The translations under genes were made by a program, and so were the position numbers. This document shows positions 17,592 to 27,077 of a stretch of DNA of 64,000 nt, one piece after another. The notes under the pieces were generated by a model, which did no database searches, was not told the origin of the DNA, and saw only the letters and a program-made list of their open reading frames with translations. Each line of letters begins with the position of its first letter. Within the stretch, counting starts at the first letter, position 1. This stretch comes from Pseudonocardia xinjiangensis (GTDB lineage: Bacteria > Actinomycetota > Actinomycetes > Mycobacteriales > Pseudonocardiaceae). The stretch is from positions 152,453 through 216,452 of the forward strand of contig NZ_JAAXKY010000001.1 in assembly GCF_012911925.1 (NCBI RefSeq), written 5' to 3'.

Positions 17592-18809
17592 TCACAAGCC
17601 ACTAGACCGATCAATTTCCGTGACTGCCTTCTCGACGTCATGCGCGTACAGCCACTCGTTGTGGCGGAGCGGATTCGCCGCCGCGAAGCTCGCGTCCCGC
17701 GCGCGCTGCTCCGGCCCGTCGGGCAGGTGGTTGACGTCCTTGCGGCCGTTGCTGCGCAGCTGCACGGATGTCGCTCGCTCGATGCGGGCGTCTTGGTAGG
17801 CCCGCAGCCCCTCGGCAAGGCCAGCGTCACGGTCCGCCAGGCAGAGCGCGAGCGCCGCGGCGTCCTCGATCGTCTGAGCTGCGCCCTGTCCGAGGAACGG
17901 GAGCATGGGATGCGCCGCATCGCCGAGCAGCGCGATCGAGCCCTCCACCCACATCGGCAGCGGTTCGCGGTTGAACAGTGCCCATCGGCCGACGCTCGGT
18001 GCTTCGGCGATGATGCTGCCGAGGCGCGGATCCCACTGCGTAAACTCGGACCTCAGGTCCTCGATACGGCCCTCGGCACTCCATGATTCGACCAGCCACT
18101 CCGTTTCCGGCACGATGGCGACGAGGTTGACCAGCGCTCCACCGGAGATCGGGTAGTGGATGACGTGGCGCCCCGGGCCCAGCCAGAGCGTGTGTACCGG
18201 CTGGCGCGCGAACTCGGGCGCCTTGTCGGCCGGCACCAAGCAGCGGTACGCGCATAGTCGGGTGAACTCCGGCTCGGTCGCCGTCGTCACGGCAGAAGCC
18301 ACGACGGAATGAATGCCGTCGGCACCGATCACCACGGCCGCGGTGGTCGAGGTGCCATCGTCGAACCTGACGTCTACGGTGTCGCCCCGCTGTTCGATTC
18401 CCGTACAGCGCTTGCCCAGCACGACGGTTTCCGGGTCGATCGCTGCCAGTAACGCCGCGAGCAGGTCCGCGCGGTGTGCCACCAAATAGTCCTCGCCGTA
18501 GAGTTCGCGGCACTGCGTTCCCAGCTCCTGCGAGAACAGCACCGTGCCGTCGCTCCAGCGCCGGAACTCCCAGGCGGCCTGCAGCGGAACCGCCATCCGC
18601 TCCAGGACGGGGAGCACCCCGAGCCTGCGGATCAGCCTGACGGCGTTGGGCGAGACGACCAACCCGGCGCCGACCGCCCCGAACTCTCGTGCCTGCTCGT
18701 AAACGCGTACGCGACGCCCGACGCGTCGGAGGAATGCGGCCGCGGCGATCCCGCCGATGCCACCTCCGATCACAACGATGTCGGCGCCTTCTCTCGGAGC
18801 CTCGTACAA
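17592..18809 (-). CDS. FAD-dependent aromatic monooxygenase (salicylate hydroxylase-like)
   Basis: A 405-residue single-component flavoprotein hydroxylase that would use NAD(P)H and O2 to hydroxylate or decarboxylatively hydroxylate an aromatic acid. Seen are the N-terminal dinucleotide fold (IVVIGGGIGGIAAAAFLRR, residues 11-29), the mid-protein VVIGADGIHSVV DG motif, and the second FAD motif GDAAHPMLPFLGQGAAQTIE near residue 300. Relatives include salicylate 1-hydroxylase, 3-hydroxybenzoate 6-hydroxylase and 6-hydroxynicotinate monooxygenase; I cannot separate these by eye. Placed first in the operon reading down to the dioxygenase, it could supply a hydroxyquinol or catechol. Its upstream region contains the duplicated block at 18883-19428. 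Confidence 0.9.
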   Translation of the reverse strand: MYEAPREGADIVVIGGGIGGIAAAAFLRRVGRRVRVYEQAREFGAVGAGLVVSPNAVRLIRRLGVLPVLERMAVPLQAAWEFRRWSDGTVLFSQELGTQCRELYGEDYLVAHRADLLAALLAAIDPETVVLGKRCTGIEQRGDTVDVRFDDGTSTTAAVVIGADGIHSVVASAVTTATEPEFTRLCAYRCLVPADKAPEFARQPVHTLWLGPGRHVIHYPISGGALVNLVAIVPETEWLVESWSAEGRIEDLRSEFTQWDPRLGSIIAEAPSVGRWALFNREPLPMWVEGSIALLGDAAHPMLPFLGQGAAQTIEDAAALALCLADRDAGLAEGLRAYQDARIERATSVQLRSNGRKDVNHLPDGPEQRARDASFAAANPLRHNEWLYAHDVEKAVTEIDRSSGL

Positions 18810-18882
18810 GTGAACCTCCCTTAACGTTCCCGCGTGTATCGCCGGGATCGACGCGTTGACCTTTTGTCAACCACCCGGCCAG

Positions 18883-19428
18883 TCAGCACGCACAGCGGAT
18901 CGCGCGCTCCCGCTCCTTTCCGGTGAAGTTGTCGCGTGCTCGGCCTCGTTCGACGGCACGGTGCCCCGCAGCTCGTCATCGGCCCGGTAGACGCCACGAG
19001 TCCTCCCAGGCACGGTTGCCCTCGTCTTCACACGAGACGGATCAGCGAGCTGGGATACGCGAAACGGCGTCTAGCGGACGATTCGGACTCACATTTCAGC
19101 GCCCCGTGAAGTAGGTCGTCCTGGTGGCACACCGGCAGCTGTCCGGAGTAACACCATTGGTCACCAAGAGATCGCTGCCGCCCGCAACGAAACGATCGGC
19201 TCGGCCAGCTGCGGTCGCCGAAAAACTGACGGCATGACCCGTTGTTCCAGCACCAGTAGTGATCATTTTCCTGTGCTCTCCATAGGAACGGTCGAAAGCA
19301 TGCTTCCCCAAGTTAGGTGCACGGCCAGGGCCTTGCCAGGTTCAGCTGCCTATAATGGACATCACCGATGCAATACCTCGCAGCCCGGACATGGCAGCGA
19401 CTCGGCGGGGGGTGGTCAACCGTCGGAT
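18883..19428. repeat. duplicated non-coding block, copy 2
   Basis: Counterpart of 6915-7460, with the same length and orientation relative to the minus-strand operon that follows. A TATAAT is present at about 19352 on the plus strand, replaced by CAATAAC in copy 1. All frames in both copies contain stops or incompatible indels. No other gene is supported between 18810 and 19590. Confidence 0.75.
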
Positions 19429-19589
19429 CCGGCCGCCATTGCTCTGGCCCGTTGCCGGATCAACGTCCGCCACGGTTCTTCCGCAATCGCCGGCCCAACA
19501 TCCCGAGCACGTTGCGGCGGCCTGACACGAGAATTGGGCTGCCGCGTCTCCCGCTAGCCCCGGCTCTAACGGGTGACCGGGACTGCGGA

Positions 19590-20165
19590 CGGGGATGGTG
19601 TGGTGGGTGAACGCGGTCGACGCCGACGGCGGACACCGAGACGGTGCCGGCCTGGCCGAGGTCACCGGGCTGCTCCCCGCCCGTGTCCTGGACGACTCGG
19701 CCGGAACCCGGGTGATCGTGCGCCGGGAACGTTCACTTCCCGGCGCCCAGCTGGATCTGATCGAAACCCGAGGCGGGTAGCTACACGGCGTTCGCCACCG
19801 ACACCCGCGCCGGCAACTGGCCTGGCTCGACGCACAACATCGCGGGTACACTGGGGTCGAGGTCGGCATCCGCTGCGACAAGGACACCGGCCTGGATCAC
19901 TTCCATCGCGGACGTTCGCGATCATGGCTGGGCGGTCATGCTCGCCGTTGACGTACTGATATGGCCCAGCGGCTACTCCTCGACGGACCTCTCGCCAACG
20001 CCGAGCCGAACACCCTGCGCTACCGTTTGCGCCGCGTGGCTGCCCGTCTCACCCGCGGCCAGCGACGGGTCTGGGCGCGCATCCAGCAGTCCTGACCCTG
20101 GCCCCACGAGCCGGCCCCGGCGTTCGTACGGTTGCATACACTGCCGATCCCGACTGGCTGAACCC
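19590..20165 (+). pseudogene. IS1380-family transposase C-terminal remnant
   Basis: Fragments across frames match IS1380 transposases: VNAVDADGGHRDGAGLAEVT, RVIVRRERSLPGAQLDLIE, SYTAFATDTRAGN, and the typical end RLLLDGPLANAEPNTLRYRL followed by RRVAARLTRGQRRVWARIQQS and LHTLPIPTG. At least three frameshifts and missing catalytic blocks make it inactive. From 20170 to 20434 I see no supported gene. Confidence 0.65.
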
Positions 20166-20434
20166 GTGAAGCGCCCTGTGCAGCTGACGGGGGTCACTTC
20201 AATGTGCACCACGCCGGCGTGCGGCAGTCCGTGTGAGTCGTCAGTGGAAGACCGCGATAGGAGGGCATCGTCTGGCCGTAGCTCTGGGGGTCGTCGGGGG
20301 TTCCGGTCGCGACGACGGCGGCGATGTGGTGGTCGAAGTGCTGGCCGTCTTCGGCGAAGTCCTCAGAGGGGTGGCGGAGTCTGGGCGGGCGGGCGAGCTC
20401 AGCACACGTGCGGCGGTCCCCAACCCCTTGTCGG

Positions 20435-21331
20435 TCATTCATCGTCGGTGGCGAGCACGACGTCGAACGTGGTGCACACTAGGTCCACGAAGGCAGCGGC
20501 AGCCGCCGTGAGGTGCCTGTCGGACGAGGCGATAAGGGAAACTCCCCACTGCGGCAGGCCGGACACCGTCCGCCAGGTCAGCCCACGCGATCGGATCATT
20601 GATTTGGGCATGATGGCGACGCCGAATCCGGCGCGGACGAGTTCGGCGCAGGTCAGGATGTCAGCCACCTCGACCACGATCCTCCGCTGTATCCCGGCGT
20701 TCCGGAAGGCCTGATCCGACAGCGTCCGCGCACCCCAGCCCTCCGGGAATTCGACGAAGGCCTCGTCGCTGAGATCGGCGAGTTCAAGCCTGCGGGGCAG
20801 GCGGCGACTGGTCGGCACGACGAGCACGAAGGGTTCGGTTGCCAGTTCGGCCACGCGCAGCCCGCGTGCGGAAGCTTCGGGCTGCCAGGCAAACGCCAGG
20901 TCGAGCTCACCGTGCCGGACGTGTTCAGCGAGAGCGACAGAGCCGCCGTGGGCAGGCTGGGGTTCGATGACGACCCCCGGGTGTGCCTGGTGGAACGCCG
21001 CGAACATCCGGCCGGCGTCGATCAGGGCGAGCGACTGCATGATGCCGATCCGAAGCCGCCCCCGGACCACGCCGCGCACCGCGTCCACCTCCTCCCTGAC
21101 GGTTGCAACCTCGCGCAGGACACGTCGGGCCGCCGGCAGCAGTGCCTCGCCCGCCGCGGCCAGCCGCACACCGCGGCTCGTCCGGTCGAACAACGTTGCT
21201 TCCAGGTCCTTCTCCAGATTCCGGATCGACACTGACAGCGCGGACTGCACGAGGTTCAGCCGCGCCGCAGCCCTGGTGAAGCTCGATTCTTCTGCGAGGG
21301 CGACGAAGTGTTCGAGATGACGTAGCTCCAC
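20435..21331 (-). CDS. LysR-family transcriptional regulator
   Basis: A 298-residue LysR protein starting MELRHLEHFVALAEESSFTR, the canonical N terminus, with the helix-turn-helix in residues 1-60 (AAARLNLVQSALSVSIRNLE) and a periplasmic-binding-like effector domain after a linker near residue 85. It resembles CbnR/BenM-like regulators of aromatic pathways, though ligand residues cannot be assigned by eye. It is divergent from the membrane protein gene at 21810, and that 478-base gap is the obvious place for its operator. It is probably the regulator of the 21810-24545 group. Confidence 0.92.
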   Translation of the reverse strand: MELRHLEHFVALAEESSFTRAAARLNLVQSALSVSIRNLEKDLEATLFDRTSRGVRLAAAGEALLPAARRVLREVATVREEVDAVRGVVRGRLRIGIMQSLALIDAGRMFAAFHQAHPGVVIEPQPAHGGSVALAEHVRHGELDLAFAWQPEASARGLRVAELATEPFVLVVPTSRRLPRRLELADLSDEAFVEFPEGWGARTLSDQAFRNAGIQRRIVVEVADILTCAELVRAGFGVAIMPKSMIRSRGLTWRTVSGLPQWGVSLIASSDRHLTAAAAAFVDLVCTTFDVVLATDDE

Positions 21332-21340
21332 GGGTATTCC

Positions 21341-21362
21341 TTGAGTAGATGGCTTCGATCAA
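21341..21362. promoter_or_regulatory. candidate LysR-type operator
   Basis: TTGA at 21341-21344 and TCAA at 21359-21362 form a short dyad 10 bases from the divergent LysR start, where autoregulatory LysR sites usually lie. The dyad is only four bases per arm, so this is weak. The remaining gap (21363-21809) holds no supported gene. Confidence 0.25.
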
Positions 21363-21809
21363 AAGTCTTCGTTGGACAGCATAGCTCCGGTGCATGACAG
21401 TAGAAGGGCTGGTGCAACACCCATGCTGAGGAGATGTGGCAACGGACGAAACCGACGACAGCGTGTCCAGCGACTGCTGCGTCTCACGATCACGAGGGGT
21501 GTCAACGGGCACGGGCACCGCTCACCGACCAGCGAATCCTGCCGCAGGCATCACCCTCACCGGGGCCGACGGACAGCCCGCTGATCCGTCCGTTGTGCCG
21601 GGCTCGTCAACGACGAACCGAATAGCGCGAGTCGCGGAATACGCTGTTGATTTCCACCGGAACGACAACCGCCCGACAGCTCGGCTAGTTCTCCGAACGG
21701 GACAAACGCCGCCCGCGCAGTACTCACCCCACCCCCCATGTAATCAGCCGTGATGTCAACGACTGAACACCACATGTGAACAATGCCAATAGAAGGAGCG
21801 TGACTGAAG

Positions 21810-22226
21810 ATGAATGGGCTCGCAGCGAAGATCGGAGCAACCTTCTACGTGATCTGGGGCCTCGTGCACATCAATGCCGCATACGCCCTGTTGACACTCG
21901 GGCAATCGATCGATCCGAGCATGGTCCAGGCCCGCATCTTCCAGGACGCCTGGAACATCTTGGTCGGCGCTGTCGCCGTGATCATCGTCGGTATCGCCAT
22001 GAACTGGCGCAACTCCAAGACCGGCTTCTGGATCAACCTGACCGTTGTGTCACTACTGGATATACCCTTCGTCCTCTTCGTCATCGCGCCCGGTTACGCG
22101 CCGTTATGGCCAGGACTCCAGGGCCCGATCGCCTGGGTGATCGCCGCAGTCTTCAGCACACTGGGACTGGCCGGCCACCCGGTCCGGCCCAAGAGCGCCC
22201 ACGTGGCCGCAGGACATTCTCACTGA
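21810..22226 (+). CDS. small four-helix membrane protein
   Basis: A 138-residue protein preceded by GAAGGAG about 10 bases upstream of its ATG. Four hydrophobic segments are visible: residues 6-30 (IGATFYVIWGLVHINAAYAL), 49-65 (ILVGAVAVIIVGIAM), 75-95 (WINLTVVSLLDIPFVLFVIA) and 104-122 (GPIAWVIAAVFSTLGLAG). The C terminus is His-rich (HVAAGHSH). It is first in the group with the YciI-like and Dabb proteins, under the divergent LysR regulator. The function is unknown; a small permease or membrane accessory protein is possible. Confidence 0.8.
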   Translation: MNGLAAKIGATFYVIWGLVHINAAYALLTLGQSIDPSMVQARIFQDAWNILVGAVAVIIVGIAMNWRNSKTGFWINLTVVSLLDIPFVLFVIAPGYAPLWPGLQGPIAWVIAAVFSTLGLAGHPVRPKSAHVAAGHSH

Positions 22227-22425
22227 CGCCGACAACGTGGGGTGTGGGGTGCGGCAACCAGTGAAGGCGCCGCACACACGTTTCACCGACAGCTTCAGCA
22301 GAACCTGGGTCACGTCTCAAGGTCGCCGACGGCCTCACCGTGTCACAGCGGCTGGACGCCGCAGCTCTGCGCGCAGGCACGTCCACCTCATGACCTTCCA
22401 CCCCCTCGATAGGAGGAGAATCCCG

Positions 22426-22848
22426 ATGTCCGACGCATCCTCGAACCCGGCGTCCGAGCCGTCCATGCCGTGGCAGGACCTCGTCACCTACTCCGAGACG
22501 CACGACCTGCTCGCCAAACGGCTCTACGTCGTGTTCTCCGAGCCGACGAACGGCCTGCGTCCGGTCCTGGAGAACCTCGACCCGCACGTCGCGCACCAGA
22601 CCGAGCTGGAGAAGAACGGGATCATGTTCGGTGCCGGCCCGTTCGCCAGTGACGACGAGCAGCAGTGGAACGGCGAGGGCATGTTCATCTACCGGGCCGG
22701 CTCCCTCAAGGAGGCGCGCAAGATCGCAGAGTCCGACCCCATGCACAGCAGCGGGGCTCGCAGCTTCCGGATCCGGTCCTGGCTGCTGAACGAGGGCACC
22801 TACTCCTTCCGGCTCTACTACTCGGGCGGCAAGCCGGAGATCGTCTGA
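22426..22848 (+). CDS. YciI-like dimeric alpha-beta barrel protein
   Basis: A 140-residue protein with a strong AGGAGGAG ribosome site 8 bases before the ATG at 22426. The pattern KRLYVVFSEPTNG, HVAHQTELEKNGIMFGAGPF and GEGMFIYRAGSLKEARKIAE is typical of the YCII fold, including the conserved His in the HVAHQ segment and a Glu-rich loop. Relatives include muconolactone isomerase-like and chloromuconolactone dehalogenase-like enzymes, so a role in aromatic ring-cleavage product metabolism is plausible but unproven. A strong terminator follows at 22856-22899. Confidence 0.85.
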   Translation: MSDASSNPASEPSMPWQDLVTYSETHDLLAKRLYVVFSEPTNGLRPVLENLDPHVAHQTELEKNGIMFGAGPFASDDEQQWNGEGMFIYRAGSLKEARKIAESDPMHSSGARSFRIRSWLLNEGTYSFRLYYSGGKPEIV

Positions 22849-22855
22849 GCGGACC

Positions 22856-22899
22856 GGGCAGCCGCGCGGCTTCGGATCGACGCCGCCGCGCGGCTGCCC
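22856..22899 (+). terminator. perfect 15-bp stem hairpin
   Basis: GGGCAGCCGCGCGGC (22856-22870) pairs perfectly with GCCGCGCGGCTGCCC (22885-22899) across a 14-base loop, starting 7 bases after the YciI-like stop codon. No T-run follows, as is usual in high-GC actinobacteria. The stretch from 22900 to 23146 holds no recognisable gene. Confidence 0.8.
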
Positions 22900-23146
22900 G
22901 TCCTCCAGCTCCGGCGCAGGGAGGGCAGCCGGCGCGGGACGGGGCGGCCTCGACACCCCCGCGGGCCTGGTCGCACTCGGTCCTCGGCCCCCGTCCACCT
23001 GCGCCGGAGGCCAAGCCCACGTCCCGCCGCCGTCGGCCCCGCTCGTCCGACAGTGCCAACGATCGTCCGACGTGCACTCCCGGAGCGTCTCATCACCTGC
23101 TGACAGCGCAGCTCGCGATTGCGACTACCGATGAAGGCGAGTGTCG

Positions 23147-23870
23147 GTGTCCGTTCGTGACGTGATCGATCGGGCTCCGCTGGGCCGGTTCCAGGTCCCG
23201 CTCATCGCGGTCTCCGCGTGCTGAACATGCGACGGCTTCGACCTCCTCGTGATGTCGTTCGCCGCATCCGGCCTGGCCACAGAGTGGGGGCCGAACGGCG
23301 CCCAGGTCGGGCTGCTGCTCAGCGCCGGCCTGCCCGCGTGGCGCGGGGTTCGGCGTTGCTCGCTCCGCTCGCCGACCATATCGGTCGCCGGCCGCCGAGC
23401 ATCGGTTGCCCGGTCGGGTGCACCGTCGGCATGGCTCTGGCCGCGATCGTGACGAGCCACGTCGGCCTCGGCCTGGCTCGTCTCCGCACCGGGTTCGGGA
23501 TCGGCGGCCTGGTGTCGAGCCCGCCCGTGCTCCTCTCCGAAGTTCTCCCCGAAGCGCCGGCGCGGGACCGTCATCGCTCCGCGTGCTCGTTCGTCGGCAC
23601 CGGCCTCGCCTTCGTAACGATGAGCATCGTGCTGGGCGACCTCGGCTGGCCCCTTGGCGTCGCCGCCATGATCGGCGTCGTGCTCAACGCCAGCGCCGCA
23701 GGCCTCTTCGCACTGGCACCGGACCACTACCCGACGTCGGTACGGAGCACTCGGGGTCATTGTCTCGCCAATCTTCATGGGACTTGCTGGCTCGACCATG
23801 GGCGCCACCGCGGTCTTCGTCCTGTTCACCGCCCCCACGGTCCTGGCGCGGCCGCGCCGGTGCTGCGGGC
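23147..23870 (+). pseudogene. MFS aromatic-acid transporter (AAHS-like), decayed
   Basis: A GTG at 23147 starts VIDRAPLGRFQVPLIAVSA and hits a stop in the place of the second helix. Other frames then give CDGFDLLVMSFAASGLATEW, LADHIGRRP (the MFS loop 2-3 motif) and GMALAAIVTSHVGLGLARL. FDLLVMSFA matches the DGxD region of aromatic acid:H+ symporters. Multiple frameshifts and the missing second half make it non-functional. It would have been the uptake system for this catabolic cluster. Confidence 0.65.
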
Positions 23871-23871
23871 T

Positions 23872-24035
23872 CGGACGCGTACGGGGCTCGACCGGTTCGC
23901 CTCCGGGGTCGTCGTCGTCACCGCGGTGGGGAGCGACGGTCCCTTGGCTTTACCTGTCAGAACTTCGCCAGCGTCTCGCACGACCCGCCGCTGGTGACCT
24001 CCGCGCCCGCGCGGACCTCGTCGACCTGGGCGCGT
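23872..24035 (+). pseudogene. flavin reductase (HpaC-like) N-terminal fragment
   Basis: RTGLDRFASGVVVVTAVGSD followed in another frame by LGFTCQNFASVSHDPPLVTS matches the start of FMN/FAD reductase partners of two-component monooxygenases (usual FASGVTVVTA, GFTCQSFxSVSLDPPLV). It directly joins the MFS remnant, and no C terminus remains. Such a reductase normally serves a flavin-dependent aromatic or luciferase-like monooxygenase, of which a broken copy lies at 14500-14770. Confidence 0.6.
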
Positions 24036-24191
24036 ACGACGACCGCGACCCCCTGCCGAAACGGATTGCAAGCCACAGAGCCTGACGGACACGAGCGTCC
24101 ATCGCGCACATACCCTTGAATGGCGATCAGCCGATCGGTGCTCCCACCGAGGTACGGAGTACTTGTCCACTCACACTGCGAGGAGACTCTC

Positions 24192-24545
24192 ATGTCCACC
24201 ACACCGTTCGAACTGTCTGGCGCCAGCGCTCACCCGGTTACGCACATCGTGCTTCTTCGTGTACGCGAGGATGTGGCCGCCAGTGAGGTCGAACGCGTCT
24301 TGAAAGAGGTCGGGGCCCTCCAGTCAAAGATTCCTGGAATTCTCTCGTACTTGTGGGGGCCGTACTCGTCGCCCGAAGGCCTTGGCCGCGGATACACGCA
24401 CGGTTTCTGCATGACTTTCGTCAGCGAAGCGGCGCGTGACGCATACATGCCGCATCCCGAGCATCAGAGGGCCGGGCGTTTGGTGTCTTCAATCGTCGAG
24501 ACCGGTTCGATGGACGGGGTGCTTGCGTTCGACTTCACGTCGTAG
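24192..24545 (+). CDS. Dabb-domain (stress-responsive alpha/beta barrel) protein
   Basis: A 117-residue protein with AGGAG seven bases before its ATG. The VTHIVLLRVREDVAASEVER start, SKIPGILSYLWGP middle and GFCMTFVSEAARDAYMPHPE HQRAG end define the Dabb ferredoxin-like barrel, with the conserved His of the HPEHQ motif present. Members act as small dimers; some are olivetolic-acid-type cyclases or tautomerases. It is the last intact gene of the LysR-divergent group. Confidence 0.85.
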   Translation: MSTTPFELSGASAHPVTHIVLLRVREDVAASEVERVLKEVGALQSKIPGILSYLWGPYSSPEGLGRGYTHGFCMTFVSEAARDAYMPHPEHQRAGRLVSSIVETGSMDGVLAFDFTS

Positions 24546-25070
24546 CACCCCCATCATCCCCTGCTAGGGGCCGATTGCTCGGGTTGGGGCGACGCGGGTG
24601 CGCCGGATGCCCGCCCGGTAAGGGCACTCGCCTCCGCTGCGCTCCGCACGCCAGGCTGCTGGCCGCCTGTGGCTTCGCCGGCCTGGGCAACTTCGCCCAG
24701 GTGATCACCGATACGACGAGCGCTGAGAACCGGAGCCTGTCGTTGCGCAGCCTCGACTGATCCACAGGCGGCGGCCGTACGCCCGATGATTCGCGCCTGA
24801 CCGGCGAAGGCCACGCTGTCGGAGGGTGGCCGTGTGGCTGCACCTGCGCCTACGCGACCGGCGCGGCGGTGCACGGCAGGATCAGGCAAGAAGCGGAAAG
24901 GATCGTGCTTTTGCCGGAGGTATCGGCGTGGTTGCCTTCAAGTGTCACGTTTTTGGCCGTCCGGAGCTGCCGTCGTCCGCCCCAGAGTTTCGGATGGACC
25001 AGCGGTACGGGCGTCGTCTTCCTCGCCGCGAATCCTCACCGTGACTAGATCTGGCCACGCCCCACGCGAC
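24546..25070. other. region without a supported gene
   Basis: Open frames exist on both strands but are Arg/Ala/Pro-rich, with no motif and no ribosome site. A short segment (24650-24720) is compositionally similar to decayed plasmid genes, but I cannot identify it. Confidence 0.5.
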
Positions 25071-25104
25071 GAGAACCCCCGGTGCTCCCTCGGCCGGGGG
25101 TTCT
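25071..25104. terminator. hairpin beyond the AraC gene 3' end
   Basis: GAGAACCCCCGG (25071-25082) pairs with CCGGGGGTTCTC (25093-25104). The arms are perfect with a 10-base loop. It lies 128 bases past the AraC stop codon and could serve that gene. Confidence 0.75.
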
Positions 25105-25231
25105 CTGCTGTCTCGGGCTACTCGCGTCTCGGCGACCGCTGGCGGTGTCGCCGCTCGTTCGTCCCCGGGGGGGGGCTTGCGATCTTCGCGGTCTGGGCGA
25201 TCCCGCTCCCGCGCCCGGGCAAGATGACGGA

Positions 25232-26188
25232 TCAGGAGCGGCGGTACGCACGCCGCCAGCCGGCCGGCGTCGTCCCGTACAACCGCCGGAACGCCCGTTC
25301 GAACGTACTGAGGTCGCGAAACCCGACGGCAGCCGCGACGCTCGATATAGTGAGACGGTCGCACCTCGGGTCGGACAGCATCGCCTGGGCCGCGAGCAGC
25401 CGCTGCTCGCGAAGGTAGGCCCCCGGTGTGGTCCCGATTCGTTCGAACATGGTGTACGCATGGCGGATAGACACGTGGTGCCGCCGCGCCAGCTCCTCGA
25501 CCCGCAGGTCCGGGTCGCCCAAGTGTTCGCGGACGTGGGTCCGCATCATCTCGAGCAACACCCCCTCGGGACCGTCCCCGCCCGGCACGGAGGGGGTGAC
25601 ATCGCGCAGCGCCATGGTGAGCAGATCGATCGCGGCGTGCCCGGCGTCCTGCCGCTGCGGCGCGGTGAGATTGTTGGCAACCTCGAACAGCTGGCCGAGG
25701 TAGCCGGAGAGCATCTGCATGGCCGGCACCGCCGGGTCCACGCTGCGTGCACAGGCCTCGGTGATCTCGGCGGTGCGGAGCGGAAGCAGCTCGCGGGAGA
25801 AGCGCAAGCTCATGCGCCGAGTATTGGTCGCCGAGACCCGCTCATAGCGGCTACGCGCCTCGGCCAGAACTCCGATACCGGGCGCCAGCTCGGCGACGCG
25901 GTCGTGCTGGCGGACGCGGCCCCGGCCAGCCATGTATACGCAGAAGACCACGAGGTTGTTGGCTGACGCTCTCGCTGCCATCCGATCGGTCCGGACGACC
26001 GACAGCGGTCCTCCCCAATGCGCGTGAGCGAGTGTCAGGTTCTCGCCCAGCTCGTGGAACGCCACTCGCCCGCGGCAGTCGGGACCCGTCCGGGCGATCA
26101 CCGGAATACAGAACTCACCGGCGACGTGTTCCAACTCCTCACGGGAGAACTCGTGACTCTTCACCGTCCCGATGGTAGCTTCGGCCAT
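25232..26188 (-). CDS. AraC-family transcriptional regulator
   Basis: The 318-residue form starts at the ATG at 26188 (MAEATIGTVKSHEFSREELE); the open frame extends further upstream but that part is not family-like. The N-terminal half is an AraC-binding-like sensor with a cupin-like pattern (HELGENLTLAHAHWGGPLSV). The C-terminal hundred residues hold the two helix-turn-helix motifs (VEELARRHHVSIRHAYTMFE and ISSVAAAVGFRDLSTFERAF). It resembles AraC activators of nitrile/aromatic catabolism. Two partial copies of the same C-terminal domain follow at 27078 and 28653. It appears intact; the target is unknown. Confidence 0.9.
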   Translation of the reverse strand: MAEATIGTVKSHEFSREELEHVAGEFCIPVIARTGPDCRGRVAFHELGENLTLAHAHWGGPLSVVRTDRMAARASANNLVVFCVYMAGRGRVRQHDRVAELAPGIGVLAEARSRYERVSATNTRRMSLRFSRELLPLRTAEITEACARSVDPAVPAMQMLSGYLGQLFEVANNLTAPQRQDAGHAAIDLLTMALRDVTPSVPGGDGPEGVLLEMMRTHVREHLGDPDLRVEELARRHHVSIRHAYTMFERIGTTPGAYLREQRLLAAQAMLSDPRCDRLTISSVAAAVGFRDLSTFERAFRRLYGTTPAGWRRAYRRS

Positions 26189-26356
26189 CAGCCCATTGGG
26201 AGGCCGTACTGGGCGTGCTTTTAGCACCGGGACGGCTACCGTCGTGACGAGCAGGGCCAGGCCGCAGACGGACGGCGCAGGAGCGGCCGGAGTACGGACG
26301 GGCGACCTCCAGGGGTGGTGCCACGCCGCGACTGACTCCGCTCCCGCCAAACGTAC

Positions 26357-26390
26357 GAGGACCCCCGACCGGGAGTGGTCGGGGGTCCTC
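26357..26390. terminator. strong hairpin upstream of the AraC gene
   Basis: GAGGACCCCCGACC (26357-26370) pairs perfectly with GGTCGGGGGTCCTC (26377-26390) over a 6-base loop. It resembles the hairpin at 25071-25104, so the AraC gene is bracketed by similar hairpins. It could insulate the AraC promoter from upstream minus-strand transcription. Confidence 0.75.
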
Positions 26391-26426
26391 TGCCGTTAAG
26401 GCGCTGCCGCGCCCGTGACCAAAAGC

Positions 26427-26456
26427 CGTGACCCCATAGACGGTGACCCCATGGAC
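26427..26456. repeat. 15-bp tandem repeat, two units plus partial third
   Basis: CGTGACCCCATAGAC is followed directly by GGTGACCCCATGGAC and then a partial CGTGATG; a lone CGTGACC occurs at 26413. Only two units are complete, so it may be chance or a small regulator-binding site. Confidence 0.6.
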
Positions 26457-26535
26457 CGTGATGCAACTGCAGCTCCGGCGCATCCTCGGGCACATGCGGC
26501 TGAGACAGTCCCGGAGCATGTGAGTCGCGTACTCA

Positions 26536-26844
26536 CTAGGCAGAAGGCAGACGCCCCTTCACTGACCGCTTCTGAACACTCGGCTCTGGGGCCTTAGCAC
26601 CCAACTCGCTCTGTATGAGAAGAGTGATCTTGTTGGACGCATCGACGACCTCCTGCTCGGCAGCCTGGTCCGCAGGGTCGGCCTCGTCGTACTCCTGAAG
26701 TGCAGCTATGAGTCCGGAGGCCGCGTCGAGCACCTCGCGCGGCATCACGAGCGTTACGCGCATCAACGCGTCCAATAGCCCGCGACCGCGGGCCCGTTCA
26801 CGCAGGAGTGGCCTGGCGGGTGCGTGGCGCAGCTTCAAGACCAC
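26536..26844 (-). CDS. hypothetical protein, possibly 5'-truncated
   Basis: The 102-residue frame has a helical acidic centre (REVLDAASGLIAALQEYDEA, then EQEVVDASNKITLLIQSELG), better composition than competing frames. The first 20 residues are Arg/Pro-rich, so the N terminus may be artificial. No family is recognised. Confidence 0.4.
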   Translation of the reverse strand: MVLKLRHAPARPLLRERARGRGLLDALMRVTLVMPREVLDAASGLIAALQEYDEADPADQAAEQEVVDASNKITLLIQSELGAKAPEPSVQKRSVKGRLPSA

Positions 26845-27077
26845 CGCAGGCGCTGTGCGGGGCGGGCATCTGATCCTGTACTCGGCAACAAGCCCCGAGG
26901 GGAGCGGCGCGTACCTCGGCTACCAGGACGCCTCGACCGACTCCTTCATCAACGTCAGCGAAGACGGAACCTGAATCTGGAAGGCCCGTTCTCGGCATTC
27001 AGCGCGCCCGCCGGGCAAAGCTCCATGTTCATCGGGTTCGGGCAGTTGCCAGCGGCGTTCTCCGAGATAGTTGTCAA
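26845..27077 (+). pseudogene. unidentified broken gene
   Basis: Two consecutive plus-strand pieces in different frames look protein-like: HLILYSATSPEGSGAYLGYQ DASTDSFINVSEDGT ending at 26974, and GQSSMFIGFGQLPAAFSEIV up to about 27080. They may be one frameshifted protein. No family is recognised. Confidence 0.3.
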
